Positions 44,958 to 53,685 of a DNA stretch of 64,000 bases are shown here, piece by piece. Position 1 is the first letter of the stretch. Each line of letters starts with the position of its first letter. The DNA is from JASSUD01 sp031963005 (GTDB lineage: Bacteria; Pseudomonadota; Gammaproteobacteria; Burkholderiales; Burkholderiaceae), in NCBI GenBank assembly GCA_031963005.1, contig JASSUL010000002.1, positions 62,001 through 126,000 on the forward strand, given 5' to 3'. The notes under the pieces are model-generated. The model saw only the letters and a program-made list of their open reading frames with translations. It had not been told where the DNA came from and made no database searches. Made by a program: the position numbers and the translations under genes.

Positions 44958-46001
44958 ATGCGAGTCAATATGTTACTCCCTCACTCCTTTCCTTCTGAAT
45001 TGCCCGATACGCTAGATGTATTGCTTGCGCGCAAAACCTTATTGGATTTGCAGCAGCGCATCTTCACGACTTTAGAGGCGCTTGATGGAACGGCTTTTCT
45101 TAAGAATGCCTGGTCTACAGAAGCTCAGCCAAATACGGGTTTATTTGGGGAGGGAATTACGGGGGTGATGGAAGGGGGCAAGTTATTTGAGCGTGGCGTA
45201 GTCGGTTTCTCGCATGTACACGGTGCTTGCTTGCCTAATGCCGCTACTGTTGAGCGGGCGCATTTAAAAGGCTCTCGCTTCGAGGCATTGGGAGTTTCCT
45301 TGGTGCTTCATCCAGAAAACCCGTATTGTCCAACAGTGCATATGAATGTGCGTTTATTGATCGCTTATCCTAATGGGACAAAGCCTGAAAATGCATCGCA
45401 GTATAGCAATCAGCAAATCGACCCTCTGCATGAAGATAGCGCCAAACCGGTCTTCTGGTTTGGCGGAGGCATGGATCTGACTCCCTATTATGGTTTTGTA
45501 GAGGATACCAAAGCCTTTCATTATGCGTGTCAGGAAGCGCTCACACCCTTTGGCGAGGATTGGTATCCTCGCTGTAAACAAGCGTGTGATGCCTATTTTT
45601 TCTTGAAACATCGCCAAGAACCCCGTGGTGTCGGAGGTATTTTTTACGATGATGTCTCTGAATTAGGTTTTGCCGGTGGCATACAGATGATGCAAAACGT
45701 AGGCGCGGCATTTTTACAGGTCTATCCAGAGATCCTACAAAGACGGCGCACCCTCCCTTTTGGGACGCGCGAGCGGGATTTTCAAGCCTACCGTCGCGGG
45801 CGGTATGTGGAGTTTAATCTTGCATTAGATCGCGGTACCTTATTTGGCTTGCAAAGTGGAGGGCGCACCGAATCTATTCTGATGTCTTTACCGCCAACAG
45901 CAGCTTGGCGTTACGATTGGAAACCCGAGCCCGATTCACCCGAAGCAGAACTCTATACCCAATATTTGGTCCCACGGGATTGGTTGCAGGCCTCTTGCTA
46001 A
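44958..46001 (+). CDS. hemF: Oxygen-dependent coproporphyrinogen III oxidase
   Basis: HemF decarboxylates coproporphyrinogen III to protoporphyrinogen IX in heme synthesis, using O2. The 347-residue protein has GGKLFERGVVGFSHVHG, SLVLHPENPYCPTVHMNVR with the substrate His, FGGGMDLTPYYGF, the PRGVGGIFYDDV motif, GRYVEFNLALDRGTLFGLQSGGRTESILMSLPP and WLQ near the end. It is about 40 residues longer than typical: roughly 20 extra at the N-terminus, plus a loop near residue 145 (NASQYSNQQIDPLHEDSA). Presence of HemF implies an oxic niche. Confidence 0.97.
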   Translation: MRVNMLLPHSFPSELPDTLDVLLARKTLLDLQQRIFTTLEALDGTAFLKNAWSTEAQPNTGLFGEGITGVMEGGKLFERGVVGFSHVHGACLPNAATVERAHLKGSRFEALGVSLVLHPENPYCPTVHMNVRLLIAYPNGTKPENASQYSNQQIDPLHEDSAKPVFWFGGGMDLTPYYGFVEDTKAFHYACQEALTPFGEDWYPRCKQACDAYFFLKHRQEPRGVGGIFYDDVSELGFAGGIQMMQNVGAAFLQVYPEILQRRRTLPFGTRERDFQAYRRGRYVEFNLALDRGTLFGLQSGGRTESILMSLPPTAAWRYDWKPEPDSPEAELYTQYLVPRDWLQASC

Positions 46002-46052
46002 AGCTTGGTGTGCAGATTCGTACAACAAAACGTCAGATCACTTTTTTAAAGT

Positions 46053-46859
46053 ATGCACGCTCTTTCTAAAGCACGTATTGGTATTTTGGGAGGCACGTTT
46101 GATCCTATACACAATGGGCATATTGCCGTCGCATTGCGTTTTATACAGTGTTTAAATCTGACGGAACTGGTTCTGTTACCTGCAGGGCAGCCTTGGCAAA
46201 AAACAGGGGTGTCTCCTGCAGAACACCGATTGGCAATGACCCAGTTGGCCGCGCACGAGCTCGAATCTTTACTCCATGCGCAGTACACATCGTCAGCAAA
46301 AAGCCCCATAGTGCGGGTTGCGAGCGATGAAATCGAACAAGCAGGCCCCAGTTATATGGTAAAAACCCTGGCTGCTTGGCGCGCGCATACGGGCATGGAG
46401 CCCTCTTTAACGCTGATTATAGGAGACGATCAACTTGTCCATTTAGACAGTTGGCATGCATGGCCTACCCTTTTTGATTATGCGCATATTGGTGTGGCAT
46501 GTCGCGCTGGTTATAGGAATAGGGACGATAGTCAGGGGGAATCTGCGACAATATCCACTCTTTCTGGGAATGTCCAAGATATTGCAGATTCTGCCTTCAT
46601 GGCGCTCCCTTTATCTAAGGAATTGGCTAAAGCGCTAATACCGCGTAAGGCAGACGCCATTCAGATACAAAGCCTTTCAAAAGGCCTGCTTTTTTTGGAT
46701 GATGTCCCTATGCCTGTACTTTCTTCCACTCAGCTTCGCAAGCAAATTGCGTATGGCGCCTATCAAGGTGATTTAGAAGGCGTGCCACGCGCAGTTTCAG
46801 AGTACATTTTTGAACACCATCTTTACCGAACAGAGCCCTATGGATATCTCCATACTTGA
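46053..46859 (+). CDS. nadD: Nicotinate-nucleotide adenylyltransferase
   Basis: NadD adenylates NaMN to deamido-NAD. The ATG at 46053 gives 268 residues. The nucleotidyltransferase signature IGILGGTFDPIHNGHIAVAL is near the start, then LLPAGQPWQKTGVSPAEHRLAM, LTLIIGDDQLVHLDSWHAW and the C-terminal ISSTQLR-like VLSSTQLRKQIAYG. It is longer than the usual 215-225 residues because of loops near residues 75-88 and 155-190 (NRDDSQGESATISTLSG). It overlaps rsfS by 20 bases. With nadA and nadC elsewhere in the window it completes much of the NAD pathway. Confidence 0.96.
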   Translation: MHALSKARIGILGGTFDPIHNGHIAVALRFIQCLNLTELVLLPAGQPWQKTGVSPAEHRLAMTQLAAHELESLLHAQYTSSAKSPIVRVASDEIEQAGPSYMVKTLAAWRAHTGMEPSLTLIIGDDQLVHLDSWHAWPTLFDYAHIGVACRAGYRNRDDSQGESATISTLSGNVQDIADSAFMALPLSKELAKALIPRKADAIQIQSLSKGLLFLDDVPMPVLSSTQLRKQIAYGAYQGDLEGVPRAVSEYIFEHHLYRTEPYGYLHT

Positions 46860-47190
46860 AAATGCTATCGTGGACGGACTCGAATCCGTCAAAGCTCAAG
46901 ATATCGAAATTTTTGATACTTGCACACTGACTAAATTATTTGATCGCGTGATTATTGCCAGCGGTACCTCCAATCGCCAAACCCGAGCACTTGCTTCCAG
47001 CGTGCGTGAAAAGGTTAAGAAAGCAGGAGGAAACGTAGTCGGTACAGAAGGCGAAGACCAAGGCGAATGGATTCTGGTCGATTGCGACGACGCGATTGTG
47101 CATATTTTCCAACCCACGATGCGGCAGTACTACAAACTGGAAGAACTTTGGGGTGGTACGCCTGTTGCGTTCACACGTTCTCCTATGTGA
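46840..47190 (+). CDS. rsfS: Ribosomal silencing factor RsfS
   Basis: RsfS (YbeB/DUF143) binds uL14 on the 50S subunit and blocks subunit joining in stationary phase. The ATG at 46840 (MDISILENAIVDGLESVKAQD) lies inside the end of nadD, giving 116 residues. Motifs: AQDIEIFDTCTLT, DRVIIASGTSNRQTRALAS, VGTEGEDQGEWILVDCDDAIVHIFQP and RQYYKLEELW. In Burkholderia rlmH follows; here the next 600 bases are accessory sequence, so rlmH has been displaced. Confidence 0.96.
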   Translation: MDISILENAIVDGLESVKAQDIEIFDTCTLTKLFDRVIIASGTSNRQTRALASSVREKVKKAGGNVVGTEGEDQGEWILVDCDDAIVHIFQPTMRQYYKLEELWGGTPVAFTRSPM

Positions 47191-47311
47191 GCCTCATTTT
47201 AATTGTGCGATTCATATAGCCCTTTATCACGCATCACTCTGAATTTGCAAATTATACTAAGCAAGTTAGATACTGATGTTACGCAGGTATTGAAAAAGAC
47301 CGTGGTCATCA

Positions 47312-47435
47312 TGTTGGGGTTCCTTCGTCACCACCAACCTACGGTCCTTGGTCTTTTTTGGTGGTAGGTGGAGTTTTATCAATCCCTTTCACCTACCCAT
47401 TTTCGTAGGTTGGTGGTGACGAAGGAACCCCAACA
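47312..47435. repeat. Palindromic element with 31-bp perfect arms
   Basis: TGTTGGGGTTCCTTCGTCAC and 11 more bases (47312-47342) are exactly complementary to 47405-47435, a perfect 31-bp inverted repeat around a 62-base centre. The arms match the inner arms of the elements at 58423-58579, 61575-61757, 53686-53866 and 48491-48585, but this copy lacks their outer ends. The centre contains ACGGTCCTTGGTCTTTTT, complementary to GAAAAAGACCGTGG at 47293. The remaining spacer, 47191-47311 and 47436-47805, has no gene. Confidence 0.92.
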
Positions 47436-47805
47436 CGCATACCACCACCTACTTCTAATCTTTGCGCTCTACGGATCAATAACTCTCTTTTCTACAATTT
47501 GCGTAACTATAGATAGCAAATATATTCCTTTGGAAAAGCAGCTAAATTGAGCAAAACAGACAATCTATACAGAGTCCATACCAACTTAGCAACATCCTCT
47601 ATCAGATCAAGTCTTGGTTAAGACAAAAATAAAATTAAAGGCTTTCTGAATACCCTATTAGTAGGAGATTCAAAAGAAAGAAAAGATTACATAATGCTTA
47701 GAAGTTTAAGGACCTGCTCAAAGAGCTATGGGGCTTTATCCATAGTGGATCTAAAATGTCTTTTACTTATCAAAAAAGCGCATTTTCAAACTGGAGGACT
47801 TTGCT

Positions 47806-48207
47806 ATGAATCAACCACCTATTGCTGCAACTGTTAATACACCGCTTCGTACTAATAGAGCTAGCGATATGCGTGCTCCTGTCTCTACTTATAACAGCAT
47901 TGAATCCTCCGCCTCTCGCGATCTGGAATCCAATACCCCATCAGGATGCCTTGCCAACACCACAAGTATGGTGCGAAGAAATATGTGCTTGATTGTCGGA
48001 GTCCCCCTTACTATTTCTTTACTGGGAGGGGCGATTGCCCTTTGTTACTATCTAGCAGCCAAACGGGAAGAACAACCGCCTCCTAGCGAGGAAGAAAAAC
48101 AAAAACAAGCACAACTAAACTTTTTTATGATGATGTGTATACTAAGTTCAATTTGGCTTGGTAACAGCACTGATAGCTCCAGAGAAAGTAGCTCGGGCAG
48201 GCGTTAA
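47806..48207 (+). CDS. Hypothetical membrane protein, 133 residues
   Basis: The ATG at 47806 follows GGAGG with good spacing. The first 57 residues are Ser/Thr/Asn/Pro-rich (NTPLRTNRASDMRAPVSTYN). A strong membrane helix lies at about residues 60-83 (CLIVGVPLTISLLGGAIALC), then an acidic Lys/Glu/Gln segment and a second hydrophobic patch (FFMMMCILSSIWL) before a Ser-rich end. The order of polar N-terminus and late helices resembles inclusion-membrane or type III-secreted proteins of intracellular bacteria, but this is only a resemblance. No family recognised. Confidence 0.6.
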   Translation: MNQPPIAATVNTPLRTNRASDMRAPVSTYNSIESSASRDLESNTPSGCLANTTSMVRRNMCLIVGVPLTISLLGGAIALCYYLAAKREEQPPPSEEEKQKQAQLNFFMMMCILSSIWLGNSTDSSRESSSGRR

Positions 48208-48242
48208 TAGTACCCTCCATCTTTTAAGAAAGAAGAGCCGTC

Positions 48243-48362
48243 ATGAACAATGTATCCGCTCGAACACTAAAAATAGACCTTTTTTGGGGGTTGCAGGCTT
48301 TTTATTTCTTTATAGGCACTGGATTTCTCTACACAGCACGGCATATAGCCTTGCCTATTTAG
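48243..48362 (+). CDS. Possible 39-residue hydrophobic peptide
   Basis: An ATG behind AAGAAGAG opens 39 codons (MNNVSARTLKIDLFWGLQAF and on) with a central hydrophobic stretch. It lies 36 bases after the preceding membrane protein gene, in the same direction. Following it is an 11-bp inverted repeat TGCGGAGTACA (48380-48390) / TGTACTCCGCA (48411-48421) that may be a terminator. Weakly supported. Confidence 0.25.
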   Translation: MNNVSARTLKIDLFWGLQAFYFFIGTGFLYTARHIALPI

Positions 48363-48490
48363 CTCTCTGTCATATCACCTGCGGAGTACAACGTAGAGCA
48401 GGTTCTAAGCTGTACTCCGCATCAATTCTATTTGCCTCCACAGCGCAACAAATTCTGACCTTCTCTGTCATCAATACACAAAAGGTTCTT

Positions 48491-48585
48491 TAGAACCTGT
48501 TCATAATCTTCAGAAGTAGGTTGTGTTGGGGTTCCGTATTTAATTCAATTCGTCACCCCAACCTACGAAAAATGCCAAAAAATGG
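48491..48585. repeat. Half copy of the large palindromic element family
   Basis: It begins TAGAACCTGTTCATAATCTT, continues with GTGTTGGGGTTCC, then the block GTATTTAATTCAATTCGTCA and the loop side ACCTACGAAAAATGCC, and stops. It matches the left arm plus loop of 61575-61757; the right outer arm is absent. The rest of 48363-48648 shows no gene. Confidence 0.85.
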
Positions 48586-48648
48586 TCTATTGACGATTGC
48601 AGGCGATGGCGGGTTTTGGGGCCTATATCTGTAGCGGTACGCCTACTT

Positions 48649-49104
48649 TTATTCCACTTCTACAATAAGCTCAATTTCCACACAGGTACCTAAAGGTAAT
48701 TGGGCAACGCAAAATGCAGAACGAGCATGTTTGCCTTTTTCTCCTAGCGCTTCCACGAGTAATTCAGACGCGCCATTGGTCACCAAATGGGGTTCTGTAT
48801 AGTCGGAGGTAGCATTGACAAGACTCACGACTTTCACGATACGTTTGATGCGATTTAAGTCGCCAGTATGTGCGTGTAGGGTCGCTAATAAGTCGATAGC
48901 GATAGAGCGAGCAGCCGCTTTGCCTGTGGGCGTATCCATGGTTTTACCCAGTTGGCCTACCCAGGGTGCTCCGTCTTTTCTAGCAATATGGCCGGAGACG
49001 AAGATAAGATTGCCGCTTTGCATGCTCATCACATACGCTGCAGCAGGTGCGGTAGCTTGGGGGAGGGTGATATTTAATTTTTTTAACCGGTCATACACAG
49101 ACAT
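48649..49104 (-). CDS. RidA-family (YjgF/YER057c) protein
   Basis: RidA-family enzymes hydrolyse reactive enamine/imine intermediates. The start at ATG 49104 (MSVYDRLKKLNITLPQAT) follows GGAGC. The 151-residue protein is of the longer group (VSGHIARKDGAPWVGQLGKTM, ARSIAIDLLATLHAHTGDLNRIKRIVKV, ATSDYTEPHLVTNGASELLVEALGEKGKHARSAF, LPLGTCVEIELIVEVE), like the Burkholderia proteins annotated as endoribonuclease L-PSP. The active-site Arg of true RidA appears as HARSAF and is consistent with deaminase activity. It sits alone between repeats and the F-box/LRR relic. Confidence 0.92.
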   Translation of the reverse strand: MSVYDRLKKLNITLPQATAPAAAYVMSMQSGNLIFVSGHIARKDGAPWVGQLGKTMDTPTGKAAARSIAIDLLATLHAHTGDLNRIKRIVKVVSLVNATSDYTEPHLVTNGASELLVEALGEKGKHARSAFCVAQLPLGTCVEIELIVEVE

Positions 49105-49650
49105 ATAAAAAGCTCCAATAGATATAAAAAGGCCCAAGATCGAAGATTTTTGCTCAGACCTGCATTATTTGCAACTGATCGATTCTATACAAGGTGGCCC
49201 GCACTCCGTCCGGCTTAGTGTGATACGAGTATCACACTACCCACAGAGTTTAAAGGTAATGGTAGCCGCCTGGGGTTCCTTGCAAGAGTGTATATGCTAG
49301 TGCATAACGCTCTAAGGCGTATTGTTCATTGGCGGCCATAGTTATTCCAAAAATAAATACCCGTGGTTGTCATACCTGATAGCACTGCAATGATCAGCAT
49401 TGTTTTTATCGCTGCTAGAAAAAACCGGGCTTAATTGAGCCATAGCTCCGTGCCACGCGAAAAGCTGGCTATATTTCCTCGACCATCCTGTTTCGCCATG
49501 CTCCATCCATTTACGTTGTTTGAATGTGGCTTACATAATACATAACATGATTATCAAAATTGGTTAAAAAGCGTAGTTACATAGGAGTAACGCCTACCTA
49601 AAATAGATTTGATTTTAAAAAATTCAAATCAAATAAAAATAAGGTGAGTT
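49105..49650. other. Spacer of 546 bases with a 24-base palindrome
   Basis: Between ridA and the F-box/LRR relic. No gene is seen. GC falls after about 49520. Only the palindrome listed separately stands out; I found no family repeat, though the GC-richer part (49180-49480) could be a degraded insertion sequence. Confidence 0.4.
49216..49239. promoter_or_regulatory. Near-perfect 24-base palindrome (operator-like)
   Basis: TAGTGTGATAC-GA-GTATCACACTA: 11-base arms are exactly complementary around a two-base centre. No T-run follows, so it is not a standard terminator. Its size fits a dimeric repressor site, and it lies 112 bases upstream of ridA. The function is inferred only from symmetry. 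Confidence 0.4.
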
Positions 49651-50840
49651 ATGTTTTCTGATCCTATTCATTCTTCCTCAAGCCCCGCTGTTTTACCGCT
49701 TGCTAGTTTAGCCTCATCAGCAGATGAAAAAATAAATTCTACAGAAGAAAATGAAGAAAATATTTCTACCCGGGTGCCATATTTATCGACAGAATTGATA
49801 GATAAAATTCTTTATTTTTTGATAACGCCATATGAACCCATAAAATCTGCCTTTAATCTATATTCGGCGTTATGGGTTAAGGTGTTTAATGAAAGAGTTA
49901 ATCAGATATTAAATTGAATTATAGAAAATAATATTATTCTTACAATAAGCGAATTCCCTCTAGTTTCACAAAACTATATTTTTCATGATTCAAAATTAAC
50001 TTATAAAGATGTCGCAGCTCTCGTATATTTAAAAAAAATATAAAAGACATAAATAAGGTGCTTTCTCTTAGTATTGAAAATCAGATGGAAAAATGTAATG
50101 CAATCATTGATCATATTATAAATAAACCATCATGCTATAAAGATGATCAAGCTGAATATGGAATTAAATATTTTTTAAAAAAAATACAACACATTAAAGT
50201 TTATTTCCGCAATTGCGAGATGCGTAAGGTTATGATATCGCTTAAAATTTTATCAGAAAAAACAAATATAGAAAGCTTTTCCATAATTGGAGGTGGAGCT
50301 TTTGCCGTCAATATAATGGATTTTGTAACTGAACTAAAAACGATCATCAGTAAAAATAAAAGACTTTCTAAAATTAATGAAATAAGTTTAAGGCGAGATA
50401 ACTTTAATAACAAAAAAGTCATAGAGGAATTTGGGGCAGTATTAGCAGGAAAAAATGTTATTAATTTAATATTAAGTGCAAATAAAATAGAAAAGAAACA
50501 AGCATCAACCCTATTAAAAATATTAAAATAAATAAATATATTACATATAAGTCTCAATAATATTGGTGATGAGGGTCTTCTGAATATTGTTGATGCCTTA
50601 CCTAAAGAGTTGACATACTTGAATATAAATGCAACAGGTATTATTTTTTATGGCGCAAATTTTCTATTGAATAAATTAAGAGCTGTAAAAACAAAAATTG
50701 AGTGTGTAGATTTAATAGGGAATGGTCTATTTGAACATCAGTTTAATTGCAAAGATATAAAAAATGAGGCAGGGCAATCTATTAAATTTAATTTTGGAGA
50801 TTTTAAAAAAGATTATTTTGGTAGGTTGTATCCATGGTAG
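49651..50840 (+). pseudogene. Broken F-box-like / leucine-rich-repeat gene
   Basis: The first frame (88 codons, ATG 49651) has a Ser-rich leader and an F-box-like block at about residues 50-85: VPYLSTELIDKILYFLITPY, followed by SALWVKVFNERV. A stop ends it at 49917. The same frame continues protein-like to a TAA near 50041, then coding resumes in another frame from 50058 to 50840 with one more in-frame TAA at 50529-50531. The second part has RI-type leucine-rich repeats (INEISLRRDNFNNKKVIEEF, VINLILSANKIEKKQASTLL, ILHISLNNIGDEGLLNIVDA). Together they reconstruct an F-box-LRR protein of about 395 residues, now disrupted. Confidence 0.75.
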
Positions 50841-50953
50841 CGCATCGATGTCACTGTACTCTCTTTATCGAGTGGATTATATTGATATCAAATTTTAAAT
50901 ATAAAAATGTATCCCAAACATTCGCACAGACAAGCTGTACTAGCGTGCTTCTT

Positions 50954-51038
50954 TTTATTTACGCCGACCTTTTAACGCTTCTTTGAGTTTCTCTAATTTG
51001 GTCTGTGCCATGCTTTGCGCTTCGTAGTAAGCTTGCAT
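50954..51038 (-). pseudogene. Short coiled-coil gene tail
   Basis: The minus strand reads MQAYYEAQSMAQTKLEKLKE followed by ALKGRRK and a stop. About 14 further codons upstream (LLKNYLKLVRERN) are also protein-like before a stop. The amphipathic, charged sequence resembles the end of a larger protein. Nothing upstream continues it, so I treat it as a relic. Confidence 0.3.
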
Positions 51039-51214
51039 ATTTCTTTCTCTTACCAATTTTAAGTAATTCTTCAACAGTGAAAAGAAACAGCGCTATCTCA
51101 TTGTGGATAGTGCTGCTTCTATTTCGCCAATCCCACAAGCCGCCATTTGCAGTGAGGGGCTGTGGACGTGCGAATACGAGCAACATAAGTGAATGCTCTT
51201 ATCGAACCAAAGAA

Positions 51215-51289
51215 TATACTTCTTTCAAACCCATGTAGCAGCGTCATTCCTCCCTACCATATTGGATACTCGGTTTCGAAAGAAGTCTA
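51215..51289. repeat. Degenerate CCTCTTTC miniature element
   Basis: The left end TATACTTCTTTCAAACCC and the right end GGTTTCGAAAGAAGTCTA are imperfect inverted repeats. The interior GTAGCAGCGTCATTCCTCCC matches the left half of 44798-44908. The copy is shorter and more diverged than the others. Confidence 0.8.
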
Positions 51290-51442
51290 ATGCCTTTTAA
51301 AAAATCAAGTGGCATTTAAATTAGGTAATCTAAAAATAATGGAAATAACCTATAGCCTATAAAAAAAATTTCTTTTTAAATAGAGGTTTTTTAAAAAATC
51401 TTTCTCAATATTTCATCATTAACATTAACCAAAAAACTTATT

Positions 51443-52456
51443 ATGAATATAAATCCTGTATCGCCATCATTGAAAATAACAGTTGCGCAAAATAATAATA
51501 ATCAAGATCAATTCAAAGTTTTCCGAGAAAAACTTTCAGAAATTTTGAGAACAAAACTTCCAATACAACAAAATGGCAATGCAAATCAAAAATCTGAATG
51601 GTACACAAAAAGCATTTATTCAATTATAAATGATGAGACATGGCACGGAGTAGAAGATTTCAAGAAGTTGAATGATCTAATTTTATTTGGCATTAAACAA
51701 ATAACACATGGAATTCAATATTTCACTTTTGCTCTTGACTATATGAATTTATATAATGATTCATTATGGGAAAATCGAGAGATTCCACGGCCGCATTTGC
51801 TATTGCTTGATGCACTCGCCGAGAGAGATGATCTAAAGGATATAGATATACATGCCCATAATATTGTTACAAATGAAAATGCTTTTTATTGCAAATCTCC
51901 AGTTAGCATAAATGAAATATTAAAAGACAATCTTATATTTCAGCAAGAAACAAGCACAGTTCCAGAAAATCCTGTTGCCAATCTAGATGTTGCAAAAAGT
52001 GGAGTCTCATTAAAAACTCCTATTAATGGCGAATATATATATCGAAAAATACCTACTACGGCGAATGAATTAATAGATAAAATTGCACTAATTATAAATA
52101 ATAATAAAAAAGCAACGATAGGGACAATATCTCTAAGTCAAAATGAAATACAGCCTAAGCATATTGAAAAATTACTAAAATCCTTGGTAGGCAGAAAGAT
52201 TTATTCAATATCATTGGCTGCCAATGCAATAGGAGAAGAAAGTTCAAATGTGTTAAAGAAATATATTAAAAGTATTAAAATTTCTGCTTTAGATTTAAGA
52301 GCTTGCTCTATTAATTTCGAAATTGCTAAGTCTTTAATTGACAGTGCGCCAGAAACACTGAATATGTTACTTTTCGCGTACAATATAGAAAGTAATGCAG
52401 AGAAAGGAATTATTTCTGGCATAGCGGGTGCAAAAGGAATAAACGTTTATTTCTGA
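51443..52456 (+). CDS. Leucine-rich-repeat protein, probable effector
   Basis: A 337-residue AT-rich gene, intact, starting MNINPVSPSLKITVAQNNNN. The N-terminal 220 residues are of unknown fold and Asn/Asp/Lys-rich. Residues about 225-337 contain ribonuclease-inhibitor-type leucine-rich repeats: IGTISLSQNEIQPKHIEKLL, IYSISLAANAIGEESSNVLK and ISALDLRACSINFEIAKSLI. No signal peptide or membrane helix is seen, and no clear ribosome-binding site. It lies 600 bases after the broken F-box-LRR gene and may be a relative that lost or never had the F-box. LRRs bind proteins; a host-directed role is inferred from the domain type. Confidence 0.75.
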   Translation: MNINPVSPSLKITVAQNNNNQDQFKVFREKLSEILRTKLPIQQNGNANQKSEWYTKSIYSIINDETWHGVEDFKKLNDLILFGIKQITHGIQYFTFALDYMNLYNDSLWENREIPRPHLLLLDALAERDDLKDIDIHAHNIVTNENAFYCKSPVSINEILKDNLIFQQETSTVPENPVANLDVAKSGVSLKTPINGEYIYRKIPTTANELIDKIALIINNNKKATIGTISLSQNEIQPKHIEKLLKSLVGRKIYSISLAANAIGEESSNVLKKYIKSIKISALDLRACSINFEIAKSLIDSAPETLNMLLFAYNIESNAEKGIISGIAGAKGINVYF

Positions 52457-52621
52457 CTAATATTTTTTAAATATTGAACTGTCTTCCAAAAAACTGGTTT
52501 TTTTCTGGTTTTTGGAAGGAAAATTATCAGTAAAACTTTAAATTTTTTAGCTATGGCGAAAATAGTGAACTGTCTAAGTTCTTATATTTTATATGTTTCA
52601 TACTGACCTTGCTCCGTTTTA
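52457..52621. terminator. Hairpin after the LRR gene
   Basis: CTTCCAAAAAACTGG (52483-52497) and CTGGTTTTTGGAAG (52505-52518) form a long imperfect hairpin 27 bases after the LRR stop. It is the probable terminator of that gene. The remainder to 52621 is AT-rich without a gene. Confidence 0.6.
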
Positions 52622-52790
52622 ACTTATAGTCGGCGTATTGGAGCTCAACTTCATCTCAAATTAGACTGGGGTTTGGTAATCCAGAGCAGAATGTAGCCGC
52701 TGCCTGTTATAGAGGCCTTCAATCTAATTAACCATATCAAGACGAGCTTGATCTCTATTTTCATAGCGCAGCATTGATGAAGGCCTCAAA
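52622..52790 (-). pseudogene. IS3-family transposase (OrfB) tail relic
   Basis: Minus-strand reading SMLRYENRDQARLDMVN, stop, IEGLYNRQRLHSALDYQTPV, stop, FEMKLSS. The motif YNRQRLHSALDYQTP is the hallmark C-terminal part of IS3-group OrfB integrases (YNRKRLHS.LGY.SP.EFE). Two in-frame stops and loss of everything upstream make it a dead fragment. Confidence 0.9.
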
Positions 52791-52839
52791 GGCTCTTGCC
52801 TTAGAGCTTTCTGGAGTACCGCGTGGGAGATTACACAGA

Positions 52840-53592
52840 TTATTGATTTTTTTGTGCAGCACGCTGCAAAATTGCTTGTAGTAGCGCTTCTTTATTCTGT
52901 GAAAGGGGGCGTGAAAGGGTTTGAGCTAAGGGATCGCTGATGAGCGGTTTGGTGGGCGTTGGTAAATTGGTGTCTGTGGATGAAGGGGGGCGATGCGATA
53001 TAGGAATAGATGCGGGAATAGATACAGGAGTATCGTTCATCGATGCTTGCTGCAATTGGGGCGGTGAGGAGGGATGTTTTTGAGCGCGTTCCTGCCGTGC
53101 TTGATGCCGTGCATAGTGTATGCGTGCCTGCTGTGCTTGTTCTAAGGACCAGGCGGCCCAGCCTGTGGCGGTGCCGGTCACCGGTAATAGGCTGATGCAA
53201 TCTACAGGGCAAGGGGCGATGCATAGATCGCAGCCGGTGCAATCCGCTGCGAGCACGGTGTGCATTTGCTTGGGTGCCCCGATAATTGCATCCACAGGGC
53301 AAGCTTGAATACAGAGCGTGCAACCTATACAGCGAGCCTCATCGATATAGGCGACTGGACGGGAGCGCTCTACACCGTGTGTCGGGTTCAGAGGAATAAC
53401 GGGCTGCTGGAGCGCTTGCGCCAAGCGTGCGACGCCTTCTTGTCCACCAGGTGGGCATTGATTATATCCCGCTTCGCCGCTAGCCATGGCCTGCGCATAG
53501 GAGCGGCAATCAGGATAGCCGCATTTAGTGCATTGCGTTTGCGGTAATAACGCTAAAAGGGTGTCGGCAAGTGCCGTAGTGTCGTCCAGCAT
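52840..53592 (-). CDS. rnfB: RnfB-like iron-sulfur electron transport protein
   Basis: A soluble ferredoxin-like protein of the RnfB/RsxB family. The ATG at 53592 (MLDDTTALADTLLALLP) gives 250 residues. An Fe-S domain (QTQCTKCGYPDCRSYAQAMA, then NQCPPGG) is followed by two 4Fe-4S clusters, CIGCTLCIQACPVDAI near residue 92 and CTGCDLCIAPCPVDCI near residue 122. The last 100 residues are low-complexity Pro/Ser/Thr/Gln. The N-terminal membrane anchor of true RnfB is missing, as in the stand-alone betaproteobacterial form. No other rnf genes are nearby, so its redox partner is unknown. Confidence 0.9.
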   Translation of the reverse strand: MLDDTTALADTLLALLPQTQCTKCGYPDCRSYAQAMASGEAGYNQCPPGGQEGVARLAQALQQPVIPLNPTHGVERSRPVAYIDEARCIGCTLCIQACPVDAIIGAPKQMHTVLAADCTGCDLCIAPCPVDCISLLPVTGTATGWAAWSLEQAQQARIHYARHQARQERAQKHPSSPPQLQQASMNDTPVSIPASIPISHRPPSSTDTNLPTPTKPLISDPLAQTLSRPLSQNKEALLQAILQRAAQKNQ

Positions 53593-53685
53593 GGATAGAA
53601 ACAAGATTGGAGCCGCACATCGGGCCTGTAGAAATAGACTCCATAGTTTTGGAGCCTGTCGAAACTTTCAACAGATAAAGGTGCG

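Larger units (their letters stand above)
50841..51442. other. Spacer of 600 bases with a relic and a miniature element
   Basis: It holds the coiled-coil tail relic (50954-51038) and a degenerate miniature element (51215-51289), listed separately. From 51300 to 51442 it is extremely AT-rich and probably contains the promoter of the LRR gene at 51443. Confidence 0.5.
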
